DNA of 38,916 nt from Candidatus Merdivicinus excrementipullorum (GTDB lineage Bacteria; Bacillota; Clostridia; Oscillospirales; Ruminococcaceae): NCBI GenBank assembly GCA_018716725.1, contig DVJP01000043.1:1-38916 (forward strand), written 5' to 3'. Below the pieces are notes generated by a model. It was not told the DNA's origin. It saw only the letters and a program-made list of their open reading frames with translations, and made no database searches. Within the stretch, counting starts at the first letter, position 1; every line of letters begins with the position of its first letter. Both the position numbers and the translations under genes were made by a program. This document shows, piece after piece, positions 17,765-26,124 of this stretch.

Positions 17765-19258
17765 ATGGAAAAATTCAAGGAAAAATCCTTTTTGCTGAAA
17801 CTGGTTGGAGGGTGCGCAGGCTTTCTGGCCATTTTTATCCTCATGTCCCTGACCCCTTTAACCGGGGACGACTGGTTTTTCTTAAACCGCCACACAACGG
17901 AGCTTTCGGGGCTGGCGGCCAATATCTCCGAGCAATGGCACAACTTAAACGGCCGGGTCTTGGGAAATATCTGCGCCATTTTGTTCAGCGGCCTGGATTT
18001 TGCCCGGGAGCTTGTCAAGGCCGCCGTAGTCTTTCTGACTATCCTGTTTTTAAACCGGCTCATCTTCCCAAAACAGCCCCAAAGCCTTTGGACAGGGCTG
18101 CTGATTGGGGCGGCGGTTTACATGATGCCCAAAGAAATGTACCGGCAGACCTACAACTGGATGGCCGGCTTTTTCAATTATGTGCCGGTGATGCTGTTTG
18201 TCCTTTTATACCTCTGGCTCATCCGGGATTTCCTGGCGGGGGATGCGGTAAAAAGCACCCCTTTTTCGGTGGTTTCCGCCGCCGTATTGGGGGTCTGTTC
18301 CCAGCTTTTTGCGGAGAACCTCACCATCTTCGTGACGGTGATGGCCATTTCCATGGTGATTTGGTACGGGGTTTCCCGGAAAAAGCTGAACCTGACCATG
18401 ACCGCCTACGCCACCTGTTCCATTATCGGGGCGTTGATTATGTTTCTGTCCCCGGTTTACAGCCGGATTTCTGCCGACGAGGACAGTTACCGGACCATGA
18501 ACCTGGGGGTCTGGGACCTTCTGGAGATGTTCGCCCAAAACTATGAAACTGTCGTCTGGTACGCCTTCCGGGCCTATCTGCCTATCTTAGTCCTGGCCGC
18601 CGCCCTCTGCTGCATCCTGCTGTCCAAAAACCGCCGGCTGCGCCCGGTATTCCGGTACCTTCTCATGGGTTTTGCCTGCCTGGGGCCGGTTTACGGCTTT
18701 ATGACCAACGATGTATTGGCCAAGCCCCGGAACAATATCTTCAAATCCGCCATCTGGCTGGATTTGGCGGTGTGGGTGCTCTTCGGCGTGTCCATTCTTC
18801 TGACCCTGCTGACCTCCATGGAAAGCGTGTACCGCCGCCGGCTGGGGTTATTTTTCCTGTGGGGCATCCCCCTTTCCGCCGGTCCCCTTTTGTTTGTCCA
18901 GCCCATCGGCCCCCGGTGCTTTTACCTGTGCTACCTCTGCCTTCTGGGGGTGCTGTTTATCCTCTTTGCAGAAACGGTAAACTGGGAATCCCTTGACCGG
19001 GCAAAGGGAGGTCTGCTGCGGTTTGCCTCCCTGTTTCTGGCGGGGGCCGGGCTTCTCTTTTACTTCCAGGTTTCCTTTGCAAACCATGAAACCTTTGTTG
19101 CCCGGAGGGACACCGCCGAAGAGCAGGTCACGGCCGGGAATACGGTAATTACCCTGCCTAAATACCCCTACCCGGAATTCGTCCACGACACCGACCCCCA
19201 GAAAATGGAGTATATTTATCGGGATACTTACGGTTCTTTGACCTTTTTGGAACAATAA
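17765..19258 (+). CDS. Polytopic membrane protein, probable GT-C-type glycosyltransferase (DUF6056-like)
   Basis: A 497-aa protein with roughly 11-12 membrane segments and a soluble C-terminal tail of about 60 residues. The first external loop opens with LTPLTGDDWFF (Asp35-Asp36), an acidic motif where GT-C enzymes keep catalytic or metal residues; the motif also recalls DUF6056 proteins, though I could not confirm membership. It starts 18 nt after the GtrB-like gene with AAAGGAGGG upstream. Together they resemble the gtrB/gtr(type) pairs that add side sugars to a surface polymer. It could instead be a polysaccharide polymerase or ligase. Confidence 0.7.
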   Translation: MEKFKEKSFLLKLVGGCAGFLAIFILMSLTPLTGDDWFFLNRHTTELSGLAANISEQWHNLNGRVLGNICAILFSGLDFARELVKAAVVFLTILFLNRLIFPKQPQSLWTGLLIGAAVYMMPKEMYRQTYNWMAGFFNYVPVMLFVLLYLWLIRDFLAGDAVKSTPFSVVSAAVLGVCSQLFAENLTIFVTVMAISMVIWYGVSRKKLNLTMTAYATCSIIGALIMFLSPVYSRISADEDSYRTMNLGVWDLLEMFAQNYETVVWYAFRAYLPILVLAAALCCILLSKNRRLRPVFRYLLMGFACLGPVYGFMTNDVLAKPRNNIFKSAIWLDLAVWVLFGVSILLTLLTSMESVYRRRLGLFFLWGIPLSAGPLLFVQPIGPRCFYLCYLCLLGVLFILFAETVNWESLDRAKGGLLRFASLFLAGAGLLFYFQVSFANHETFVARRDTAEEQVTAGNTVITLPKYPYPEFVHDTDPQKMEYIYRDTYGSLTFLEQ

Positions 19259-19301
19259 GCCTCCTTTTTTCATAGTTTGATAGAAAAAGGGGGTGGCAGA
19301 G

Positions 19302-19511
19302 ATGTCCTGTGCCGGGCAGATTTCCGCTTTTGTAACGGCGGCCGCCAACCTGCTGGCGGAAAAATGCACCGACGAGGAACTGGCCGTCCTTGCCACAGCC
19401 CTGACACAGCTTGGAGACACCCTGGGTACCATTCTGGCTTACCGTGCCCTCCTTGACAGCTGCGTCTCCAAAGGAAAGGGAAACGCCCAATCCGGCAGGC
19501 GGGTTTTATAG
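19302..19511 (+). CDS. Small helical protein of unknown function (possibly DUF6774-like)
   Basis: A 69-aa protein: MSCAGQISAFVTAAANLLAE, then CTDEELAVLATALTQLGDTL, then GTILAYRALLD and a basic tail. It is predicted helical, with no signal peptide. The EELAVLAxxLxxLGDxLxxxLAxRA pattern recalls small proteins common in Clostridia (I believe DUF6774), role unknown. The ATG at 19302 has AGGGGG 8 nt upstream; a GTG at 19293 is less likely. It lies 43 nt after the membrane glycosyltransferase and could share its transcript. Confidence 0.65.
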   Translation: MSCAGQISAFVTAAANLLAEKCTDEELAVLATALTQLGDTLGTILAYRALLDSCVSKGKGNAQSGRRVL

Positions 19512-19541
19512 GATTTGCCAGTAGAAAATCCCGCCAGGATT

Positions 19542-19550
19542 TGTTATAAT
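19542..19550 (+). promoter_or_regulatory. Extended -10 promoter for the VOC/acetyltransferase pair
   Basis: TGTTATAAT (TGn plus perfect TATAAT, 19545-19550). No good -35 at 17 nt; an extended -10 can do without. Confidence 0.6.
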
Positions 19551-19597
19551 AATAAAAATTCCATCTGCGGATTTTTATGCAAAAAGGAGGAGGCAAA

Positions 19598-19963
19598 ATG
19601 AAGGTACTGCGGTGCGTCAATATTCCCACAACCAATATAGAAACCATGCGGGAGTTTTACGCCATGGTGTTTGAAACCACCGGAGACGATTCCCATGGCG
19701 GGCCAAACCGGGTGGAATTCCAAACCGGCAGCGTTATGCTGGTGCTCTGCCGGGTGTCTGCGCCGCCGGTGGTCCATCCGGAAAGCTGCGGCTTAGAATT
19801 TGGAACGGAAAATATCGACGCGGAGTATGAACGGCTCAAAAACGCCGGGGTGTCCCTGGACGGGCCTCCCGTGACCTACCCCTGGGGCTGGCGGGCTTTC
19901 GGCTTCCGGGATCCGGACGGCAACCATTATGACTTTGTGGAGTATGTGGGAGGGAACGCATGA
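19598..19963 (+). CDS. VOC-superfamily (glyoxalase/bleomycin-resistance-like) protein
   Basis: A 121-aa protein with two beta-alpha-beta-beta-beta modules. Module 1 runs from MKVLRCVNIPTTNIETMREFYAMVF; module 2 covers GLEFGTENIDAEYERLKNAGV to the family ending WGWRAFGFRDPDGNHYDFVEY. Members are small metal enzymes or ligand-binding proteins. The first usual metal ligand (His in strand 1) is not evident, while the C-terminal Glu is present, so enzymatic activity is uncertain. The start at 19598 follows AAAGGAGGAGG. It overlaps the next gene by 4 nt (ATGA). Confidence 0.85.
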   Translation: MKVLRCVNIPTTNIETMREFYAMVFETTGDDSHGGPNRVEFQTGSVMLVLCRVSAPPVVHPESCGLEFGTENIDAEYERLKNAGVSLDGPPVTYPWGWRAFGFRDPDGNHYDFVEYVGGNA

Positions 19964-21207
19964 TTACAAGGATTTTGGAACCAAATGAGCTTTACCTGGC
20001 CCGTCTGGTGCAGGCGGTGTGCTTTGAGGGGAGCTTGGATTTTGAAAAGGAAAAGGAATCGGCCCTTTCCATGACGCCGGAAGAAATTGCCAAAGCAAAA
20101 CAGCCCTGTGAATGGGGGCCGTTCCCCAGCAGCCGGTGCTGGGGGGCGTTTTCGGATAATGGGGAAACGCTGATGGGCTGTGTGAATGTAAACAGCTACC
20201 CTGTGCGCTTTGACGGCAAACAGCTGATGATGGGCGGCATCGGCGGCGTATCCACTTTGCCCCCTTACCGCCGGGGCGGCGTTATCCGTTCCTGCATCAC
20301 CGCAGCCTTCCGCCAAATGATGGAAGGCGGGTTTGCTTTCTCCTTCCTTTATCCCTTCAGCCGGTCCTATTACCGGCAGTTCGGCTTTGAGGACGGGGGG
20401 CCTATGCACGAATGGGAAATCCAATTCTCCGCCCTAAAAACCCAAAATCCCGGCGGGAAGATCAAACAGCTTTTCCCGGGGGACGACCTGTCGCCTCTGA
20501 CGGAGATTTACAACGAATTTTATAAAAACTGCAACCTTTCGGTCATCCGGAAGGAATTTGATCCCTCCCTTTCCAAGGAAAACCTCTTAAGCCAGCAGCG
20601 GTACATCTACCTTTGGCAGGACGAGGAAAACCGGCCCCGGGGATTCTTTATTTCCAAAAAGCAAAATCGGGTTATGGACTGCACCACCCGGTTCCCCATG
20701 AAAAACGCCTTCTTAGCCTTGGACGCCCGGGCGTATGAAGCCCTCTTCCACTTTGCACGCACCACTTTCGCGGCGGATTACGACGCCATCCGGCTGAACC
20801 TGCCCGGCTATATTCCTTTGTCTTACCTGGTTTCCGAGGGCAACGGCATCACCTCCTGCCAGCGCCACAGCAACGGCATGGTGCGGGCGGTATCCGTACC
20901 TTTGGCGCTGGAAAACTGCCGGTGCAAAGGCAGCGGCTGGGTAAAAATCGCTGTATCCGACCCGGTCCTTCCGGAAAATACCGGCGCCTGGGCTTTGGAA
21001 TTTGCGGAAGGCCTGCCCAACCGGGTGTCCCGCACGGCGGAGGCGCCGGACATTTCCCTGCCCATCAGCGCCTTCAGCGCCTTAATCTGCGGCATCCGCA
21101 CAGCGGATGAACTGCCCATGATGCCGGAAGCAACGGTGTTCCATCCGGACGCCCCCTTTGACCAGGTATTTTACGCAAAACCCAGCCATGTAATGGACCT
21201 GTTTTAA
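19960..21207 (+). CDS. Eis-like GNAT N-acetyltransferase
   Basis: A 415-aa protein, the length of Eis-type acetyltransferases (tandem GNAT folds plus an SCP2-like C-terminal domain). The acetyl-CoA loop appears in GGIGGVSTLPPYRRGGVIRS. It is followed by the Eis hallmark FLYPFSRSYYRQFGFE, and the C-terminus is VMDLF. Mycobacterial Eis acetylates aminoglycosides and other amines; the many Firmicutes homologues have no settled substrate. It is translationally coupled to the VOC gene by an ATGA overlap and ends at a strong terminator. A role in detoxification is only a guess. Confidence 0.85.
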   Translation: MITRILEPNELYLARLVQAVCFEGSLDFEKEKESALSMTPEEIAKAKQPCEWGPFPSSRCWGAFSDNGETLMGCVNVNSYPVRFDGKQLMMGGIGGVSTLPPYRRGGVIRSCITAAFRQMMEGGFAFSFLYPFSRSYYRQFGFEDGGPMHEWEIQFSALKTQNPGGKIKQLFPGDDLSPLTEIYNEFYKNCNLSVIRKEFDPSLSKENLLSQQRYIYLWQDEENRPRGFFISKKQNRVMDCTTRFPMKNAFLALDARAYEALFHFARTTFAADYDAIRLNLPGYIPLSYLVSEGNGITSCQRHSNGMVRAVSVPLALENCRCKGSGWVKIAVSDPVLPENTGAWALEFAEGLPNRVSRTAEAPDISLPISAFSALICGIRTADELPMMPEATVFHPDAPFDQVFYAKPSHVMDLF

Positions 21208-21260
21208 TCAGGACGGGTTCCTGACCCCAAAAGGGCTGGCAGCTCATTTTGTTAAACGAA

Positions 21261-21296
21261 AAACACCCCGGATTTTCTTGTGAATCCGGGGTGTTT
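21261..21296. terminator. Bidirectional terminator (acetyltransferase / htrA)
   Basis: A perfect 14-bp stem (21261-21274 with 21283-21296), 8-nt loop, A-run before and T-run after. It lies between converging genes. Confidence 0.93.
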
Positions 21297-21309
21297 CTGT
21301 TTTACCGCA

Positions 21310-22863
21310 TTATTCTGTGGGGAGCTGGACTAATCCGCCCTGCTGGCCCTGGTCAGGCTGGGTATTTCCGTTTGTGCTGGAGGAGCTGCTGTAATTTCCC
21401 TTGTCCTCCGCCAGTTCTACCTCTACGGTAAAGTTGGTCACTTTGCCGGTAACGCTCTGACGGACGATTTTCAGCTTAATGGTGTCGCCGGGCTCCTTAC
21501 CCTCCATAATGGCCTTGACGTCGTCGGAATCCCGCACGTCCTGGTCGTCCATCTGGACAATGACGTCGCCGGGCTGTACGCCTTTGGCCGCCACATCCAG
21601 TTCCTCATTCACCGACTGCACCCACAAACCGGGGGTATAGCCGCTGATGGCGCCGGTCACGTCGCTGATGGCAATATAGGTGATGCCCAGCAGCACCCGG
21701 CCACGAACATAGCCGTAGCTGATCAAATCATCTACAATGGGTTTTGCGGTGGAAATGGGGATGGCGAAGCCGATGCCCTCAATCTGGGTGGAGGACAGCT
21801 TGGAGGAGTTGATCCCCACAACCTGGCCGTATTTGTTGATTAACGCGCCGCCGGAGTTACCGGGGTTAATGGCCGCGTCAACCTGGATAGCCTGCATTTC
21901 AATGACAGTGCCGGTGGTTTCGTCCTGGACCTGAATGCTGCGTTCCAGGCCGGATACGATGCCCTGAGTCACAGAACCGGCTAAGTTCAAACCGGTGGGG
22001 TTGCCGATGGCCACAATCCGTTCGCCTACAACCAGCTCGTCGGAGTTGCCGAATTCTGCGGCGGTCAGGTTGTTGGCTTCAATTTTCAGGACAGCCAGGT
22101 CGGTTTTTTCATCCAGGCCCACCAGTTCCGCTTCGTATTCCTCATCGTTGTCCAGCACCACTACAATGCCGCCGGCCGCGCCGTTGACCACATGGGCGTT
22201 GGTGATAATGTAGCCGTCGGTGCTCATGATAATGCCGGAGCCGGTGTTATAAGACTGCATAGGGTAAGTGGTGCTCTGATAAGCCACAATGCCCACCACA
22301 GAGGGCCGAACCTTGGCGGCGATTTCTTCCGTGGACAGCACCCCATCGGTGTATTCCTCCTCGTCAGGGGCCGGACGGTTGTTGAGGGACAGCTGGGGTC
22401 CGTCTGCCCGGGAGCTTTCTTCTGTCACAGCTTCGCTGCTTTCCAGGGTCATGGTTCTCTGAGTCTGGAAAACAATAAATCCTGCAAAAGCCGCCGCTGT
22501 AATCAGGAACACCACGGTCATAACCACCGCGAAGATTTTAAGGCCTGTATTGGACTTGGGCTTGGCCCCTTCCGGTCCTTTGGAGATCCGGTCGTAATCC
22601 TCGAAATTCCACTGGTATTCCGTCCCCTGGGTGTTCTGGTTTGGAGGCGGGTTCCCGCCGTTTCCGAAATTCTGGAAGCCGCCGTTATTCTGGCCTCCCG
22701 CCTGCTGGGAGTCCCCCTGGTAACTCTGCCACCCCTGGAACTGGCCGCCGGAGCTTTGGCCCTGGGACTGATTGTTTTGGGAGTCTGCATTATAGCCGGC
22801 AGGATTTTCACCGGGGGCTTGGCCCTTGGGTTCCTGGTTGTTCCTGTTTTCATTTTCGTTCAT
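21310..22863 (-). CDS. Membrane-anchored HtrA-type serine protease with PDZ domain
   Basis: A 517-aa protein. Residues 1-85 are a low-complexity Asn/Gln/Gly-rich cytoplasmic region, followed by one membrane helix (about 108-131), a short acidic linker, a trypsin-like domain and a PDZ domain (about 395-490). The triad is His224 (IITNAHVV), Asp255 (DEKTDLAVLKI) and Ser337 (INPGNSGGAL). HtrA proteins degrade misfolded exported proteins outside the membrane. SD AAGGAGG lies 7 nt before the ATG. It lies 91 nt downstream of a histidine kinase gene and also seems to have its own promoter. A Ser-rich linker and Gln-rich tail follow PDZ. Confidence 0.95.
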   Translation of the reverse strand: MNENENRNNQEPKGQAPGENPAGYNADSQNNQSQGQSSGGQFQGWQSYQGDSQQAGGQNNGGFQNFGNGGNPPPNQNTQGTEYQWNFEDYDRISKGPEGAKPKSNTGLKIFAVVMTVVFLITAAAFAGFIVFQTQRTMTLESSEAVTEESSRADGPQLSLNNRPAPDEEEYTDGVLSTEEIAAKVRPSVVGIVAYQSTTYPMQSYNTGSGIIMSTDGYIITNAHVVNGAAGGIVVVLDNDEEYEAELVGLDEKTDLAVLKIEANNLTAAEFGNSDELVVGERIVAIGNPTGLNLAGSVTQGIVSGLERSIQVQDETTGTVIEMQAIQVDAAINPGNSGGALINKYGQVVGINSSKLSSTQIEGIGFAIPISTAKPIVDDLISYGYVRGRVLLGITYIAISDVTGAISGYTPGLWVQSVNEELDVAAKGVQPGDVIVQMDDQDVRDSDDVKAIMEGKEPGDTIKLKIVRQSVTGKVTNFTVEVELAEDKGNYSSSSSTNGNTQPDQGQQGGLVQLPTE

Positions 22864-22893
22864 AAGGAAACCTCCTTTTCATTTCATACGCCT

Positions 22894-22919
22894 ATTATAA
22901 CGCGGGAATGTGAACGTTA
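22894..22919 (-). promoter_or_regulatory. Candidate htrA promoter with inverted repeat
   Basis: On the minus strand a perfect TATAAT (22894-22899) with a poor -35. A 6-bp inverted repeat ATAACG/CGTTAT spans the promoter spacer. A weak -35 plus a palindrome suggests activation by a regulator, possibly the adjacent response regulator. Confidence 0.5.
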
Positions 22920-22954
22920 TTTGATAATCTGGAGAAATCATTGGAAATTTTCCC

Positions 22955-24481
22955 TTACGCCTGGGGCTTTCCATCCGTATGGGGAAGCTGAGCATTCTGC
23001 TGGCCGGGGTATTCCTTTTCCCGTCCCTTTACCAAAGCAGGGTTTTTGGAACGGGCGGTGGGGACGGAGAAGACAAACTCCGTGTATTCCCCCTGGGCGC
23101 TTTTCACAATAATATCCCCGCCGTGGAGGTTGATAATGGACCGGACCAGGTAAAGCCCTAAGCCCACGCCGTTTTTGTCAATGCCCCGGGACCGGTCGGT
23201 TTTGTAGAACCGGTCGAATACTTTGGGGATTTCCTCCTTGGAAAGGCCCTCGCCGCTGTTGCGGATGCCGATATAGGTCATATGGCCGTCCACATTGAAG
23301 GAAAATTCCAGGTACCCGCCCTCGTTTACAAATTTTACCGCGTTGTCCACCAGATTGTACACCACCTGATGGATCAAATCCGGGTCCGCGTCCACCATGA
23401 CCTTGTCCGTATCCAGGCCCCGGATGTCCAGGTGCTTGCCGTTGATGCTCTGCTCAAAGCTGAACACCGTCTCGCAGATGACTTCCATAATGTCGAAGGG
23501 GGCGGTGTTGACCTTCAGCTCCCCTGCCTCAATCCGGGACAGATTTAACATGCTGCGGACTAAGCGGGACAGCCGCTTCACCTCGTCGGACACGATCCGC
23601 AGATAGTGGTTCTGGCGTTCCGGGGAAATGGTTCCGTCCAGGATGCCGTCAATAAATCCCGCAATGGAGGTCATGGGCGTTTTCAGCTCATGGGAAACGT
23701 TGGCGATAAAGCTCCGGCGCATGGATTCCAAGGTGGACAGAGACTGGGCCATATTGTTGAAGGACATGGCCAGCTGGCCGATTTCGTCGTCGCTGTCAAT
23801 CCGTATCCGGGAGGTAAAGTCCCCCTGGCCGAATTTCTTGGCGGCCACCGACATTTCCCGCAGAGGCCGCACCATTTTTAGGGTCACAAAATAGGTAATG
23901 ATAAAGGTGGCCAGCAGCACCGCAATGGCGCAGATCAGGAAAATTTTCACCATTTCCTTTAAAAAATCCTGCAAATCCTCGCTGGTGGACCCTACAAACA
24001 AATATCCGATGGTGGTGGACTGGTCCACCTGGATAGGCGTGCAGACGGTGTACTGGGGCGTTTTGTAATAATTGCCCAGCCTGCCGTTTTCCGCGTAGAT
24101 CCCTTCGTCCGCTTTCTTTAAGATCTCCGGCGGCACCCGGTAGGTTTTGTGCAGCTCGCAGCGGGAGCCTTCGGTGCAGAACAGGGTGCTGCCGTTTACG
24201 TCCGTCAGGAAAATGGTGGAATTATTGGATTCCGAAAGGGTGGTCAGGGTGGGTTCCAGTATGGACTCCTCCAGTTCCACCGTCTGGGTTTCGGAATGCT
24301 CCAAGGCATACAAACGGATATATCTCTGCACCACCTGGGAGGTGCCGGTCAAAAGGTCCAGCTTATCCCGAACAAAATACTGGGCGGCAAAAGCCATAAA
24401 CATGACCCCCAGCACCAGGATGGCCAGCAGGACAGTGACGGCGCACACCCGGAAATACTTGCTGAAAATGCTTTTCTGCAT
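22955..24481 (-). CDS. Sensor histidine kinase (HAMP-HisKA-HATPase)
   Basis: A 508-aa protein with TM1 (about 12-33), an extracytoplasmic sensor of roughly 145 residues, TM2 (about 180-200), and HAMP (about 201-252). HisKA has the phospho-acceptor His264 in FIANVSHELKTPMTS. The HATPase carries an N-box DNAVKFVNEGG, F-box FDRFYKTDRS and G-box GVGLGLYLV. No PAS domain. It belongs to the PhoR/WalK/ResE-like class. It follows the response regulator gene by 74 nt, with a hairpin between. With htrA next, sensing of envelope protein stress is plausible, as in CssRS, but the sensor domain itself gives no ligand. Confidence 0.96.
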   Translation of the reverse strand: MQKSIFSKYFRVCAVTVLLAILVLGVMFMAFAAQYFVRDKLDLLTGTSQVVQRYIRLYALEHSETQTVELEESILEPTLTTLSESNNSTIFLTDVNGSTLFCTEGSRCELHKTYRVPPEILKKADEGIYAENGRLGNYYKTPQYTVCTPIQVDQSTTIGYLFVGSTSEDLQDFLKEMVKIFLICAIAVLLATFIITYFVTLKMVRPLREMSVAAKKFGQGDFTSRIRIDSDDEIGQLAMSFNNMAQSLSTLESMRRSFIANVSHELKTPMTSIAGFIDGILDGTISPERQNHYLRIVSDEVKRLSRLVRSMLNLSRIEAGELKVNTAPFDIMEVICETVFSFEQSINGKHLDIRGLDTDKVMVDADPDLIHQVVYNLVDNAVKFVNEGGYLEFSFNVDGHMTYIGIRNSGEGLSKEEIPKVFDRFYKTDRSRGIDKNGVGLGLYLVRSIINLHGGDIIVKSAQGEYTEFVFSVPTARSKNPALVKGREKEYPGQQNAQLPHTDGKPQA

Positions 24482-24505
24482 GGTTTCACATCCTTCCAGC
24501 AGAGA

Positions 24506-24540
24506 AACCGCACCGCATCTCTTAATGGTGCGGCGCGGTT
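24506..24540 (-). other. Hairpin between response regulator and kinase genes
   Basis: AACCGCACCGCA (24506-24517) pairs with TGCGGCGCGGTT (24529-24540), with one A-C/G-U position depending on strand. On the minus strand it is followed by TTTCTCTGC, too weak for full termination. It may act as an attenuator or an mRNA-processing/stability element setting the regulator:kinase ratio. Confidence 0.55.
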
Positions 24541-24555
24541 AAAAAACGTCTGCGC

Positions 24556-25254
24556 TTATAAAAGTTCCGGGACCTCAAATTTGTATCCGACGCCCCAAAC
24601 GGTTTTTAAGGACCATTTGTCCGAAACGCCCTCCAGCTTTTCCCGGAGGCGCTTCACATGGACGTCGATGGTGCGGGAATCGCCGTAATACTCAAACCCC
24701 CATACCTCGTCCAGCAGCTGGTCCCGGGTGTACACCCGGTTGGGATTGGATGCCAGGTGGTAAAGCAGTTCCAGCTCCTTGGGCGGGGTGTCGATGACCT
24801 TGCCGTCCACCTTCAGCTCGTATCGGGTCATATTGACCACCAGCTTGTCGTAGGAAACCTCTTTCAGGTCGTTTTGCTGGGTATTCTGGCCCACACGGCG
24901 CAGGACCGCCTTAATCCGGGCGATGATCTCCTTGGTGTCAAAGGGCTTGACCACATAGTCGTCCGCCCCCAGCTCTAAGCCCAGGACCTTGTCGAAGGTT
25001 TCGCCTTTGGCCGTCAGCATAATAATCGGCACCTGGCTCTTTTTGCGGATTTCCCGGCAGACCTGCCAGCCGTCCAAGCCGGGGAGCATAATGTCCAGCA
25101 AAATCAGGTCCGGGTGCAGGGTTTCAAATTTCCGCAGGGCTTCCTCGCCGTCAAAGGCCAGGTTTACGGTGTAGCCTTCCTTGTCCAGGTAAAGGCGCAG
25201 CAGTTCGCAGATATTCTGGTCGTCGTCTACAACCAGGATTTTTCCAAGAGCCAT
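24556..25254 (-). CDS. OmpR/PhoB-family response regulator
   Basis: A 232-aa protein. The receiver domain has acidic pocket VVDDDQN, phospho-acceptor Asp54 in LILLDIMLPG, Thr in MLTAKG and Lys in VVKPFDTKE. The C-terminal winged helix has PPKELELLYHLASNPNRVYTR-type and DSRTIDVHVKRLREKL regions. It starts MALGKILVVDDD at 25254: AAGGAGG lies 7 nt upstream, whereas it touches the ATG at 25260. First gene of a regulator-kinase-htrA cluster. A TATAAT on the minus strand (25306-25311) with a poor -35 is the likely promoter. Confidence 0.96.
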   Translation of the reverse strand: MALGKILVVDDDQNICELLRLYLDKEGYTVNLAFDGEEALRKFETLHPDLILLDIMLPGLDGWQVCREIRKKSQVPIIMLTAKGETFDKVLGLELGADDYVVKPFDTKEIIARIKAVLRRVGQNTQQNDLKEVSYDKLVVNMTRYELKVDGKVIDTPPKELELLYHLASNPNRVYTRDQLLDEVWGFEYYGDSRTIDVHVKRLREKLEGVSDKWSLKTVWGVGYKFEVPELL

Positions 25255-25414
25255 ATTCATTCCTCCTTATTGGGGCATCATTTTGATCTTTGAATTGGTA
25301 TTTCCATTATACCGTATTCATAATGACAAAGGCATTGTTTTTTTATGAACATTTCCGCAGGAAGGCTGAATTTTCCGCAAAAAATGTCAAAACCCAAAAT
25401 ATGTCAAAATCTGT

Positions 25415-25876
25415 TCACATCCCATATTTCCGGCTGAAATAGAGGGCCAGCCCCCCTTTCAGGGCCAGCACCGCCAGCAGCGCGGCAAACAGGGCGTAAA
25501 AGGCGTCCATGCTGACAAAAGCCAGAACCACCGCCCCGTTGGCAAACAAAAACAACAGGCAGCCGGCCGCCGCTCCCCCGCTTTTATCGGAAATCAGGAT
25601 GCGGCGTTCGTCCATTTCCCGGCGGCGCTGCTCCGAAGCCTGCTCCCGGTCCCGCAGAAATTTTTTGTTCCGGTGGACAAGCCAAAGCCCGGCAACGATT
25701 TCCCCAAACAGGATGAAACTGGCATAGCTGCGGGCAAATTCCGTCTGGGTCCGGCTGTCCAGCAGGATCCCTCTGCCGCTCAGTTCCCCCAGGACAAAGA
25801 TTGCGATGGCGCACAGCAGGACAAGTCCCCGCAGAAGCCAGATCCGCCCCTTGATTTTCGCCAAATACCCTTCCAT
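25415..25876 (-). CDS. Small integral membrane protein paired with an XRE regulator
   Basis: A 153-aa protein with four hydrophobic segments: about 12-28, 46-64, 102-120 and 124-142. A charged cytoplasmic loop (RNKKFLRDREQASEQRRREMDERR) lies between the second and third. I do not recognise a catalytic motif. Such four-helix proteins are very often found immediately after a 67-70 aa XRE regulator in Clostridia. An ATG at 25876 with GGAGG 5-8 nt upstream is preferred over a GTG at 25882 that overlaps the upstream stop. Function unknown. Confidence 0.75.
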   Translation of the reverse strand: MEGYLAKIKGRIWLLRGLVLLCAIAIFVLGELSGRGILLDSRTQTEFARSYASFILFGEIVAGLWLVHRNKKFLRDREQASEQRRREMDERRILISDKSGGAAAGCLLFLFANGAVVLAFVSMDAFYALFAALLAVLALKGGLALYFSRKYGM

Positions 25877-25878
25877 TT

Positions 25879-26082
25879 TCACTCCTCCATTTCCGAAAAG
25901 TCGAATACTTCCTCAATGGTCAGCCGGAAATACCGGGCAATTTTATACGCCAGGGTCAGGGACGCGGTATATTTCCCGATCTCAATGGACGTAATGGTCT
26001 GCCGGGTGGTCCCCACCGCCTTGGCCAGCTCTTCCTGGGACAGCTTCCGCTCTTTGCGAAGCTCCCGGATGTGGTTTTTCAT
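25879..26082 (-). CDS. Small XRE-family regulator (YgzD-like)
   Basis: A 67-aa protein that is essentially one helix-turn-helix domain: MKNHIRELRKERKLSQEELA, TTRQTITSIEIGKYTASL, then LAYKIARYFRLTIEEVFDF. This is the minimal Cro/C1 type common in Firmicutes. The ATG at 26082 follows GGGGGAG; the frame upstream of it crosses the promoter. It overlaps or abuts the four-helix membrane protein, so the pair is one operon. TTTGC/GCAAA motifs recur around the promoter and may be its binding sites. Confidence 0.92.
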   Translation of the reverse strand: MKNHIRELRKERKLSQEELAKAVGTTRQTITSIEIGKYTASLTLAYKIARYFRLTIEEVFDFSEMEE

Positions 26083-26124
26083 GGGCTCCCCCTTTCTTTT
26101 TTGACAAGTAGCCTTTGCAGTTTT

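Noticed and set aside
17461-18546. 361-codon frame across the GT2/membrane-protein junction
   Set aside because: Plus-strand shadow in another frame; both underlying genes have strong SDs and clear domains.
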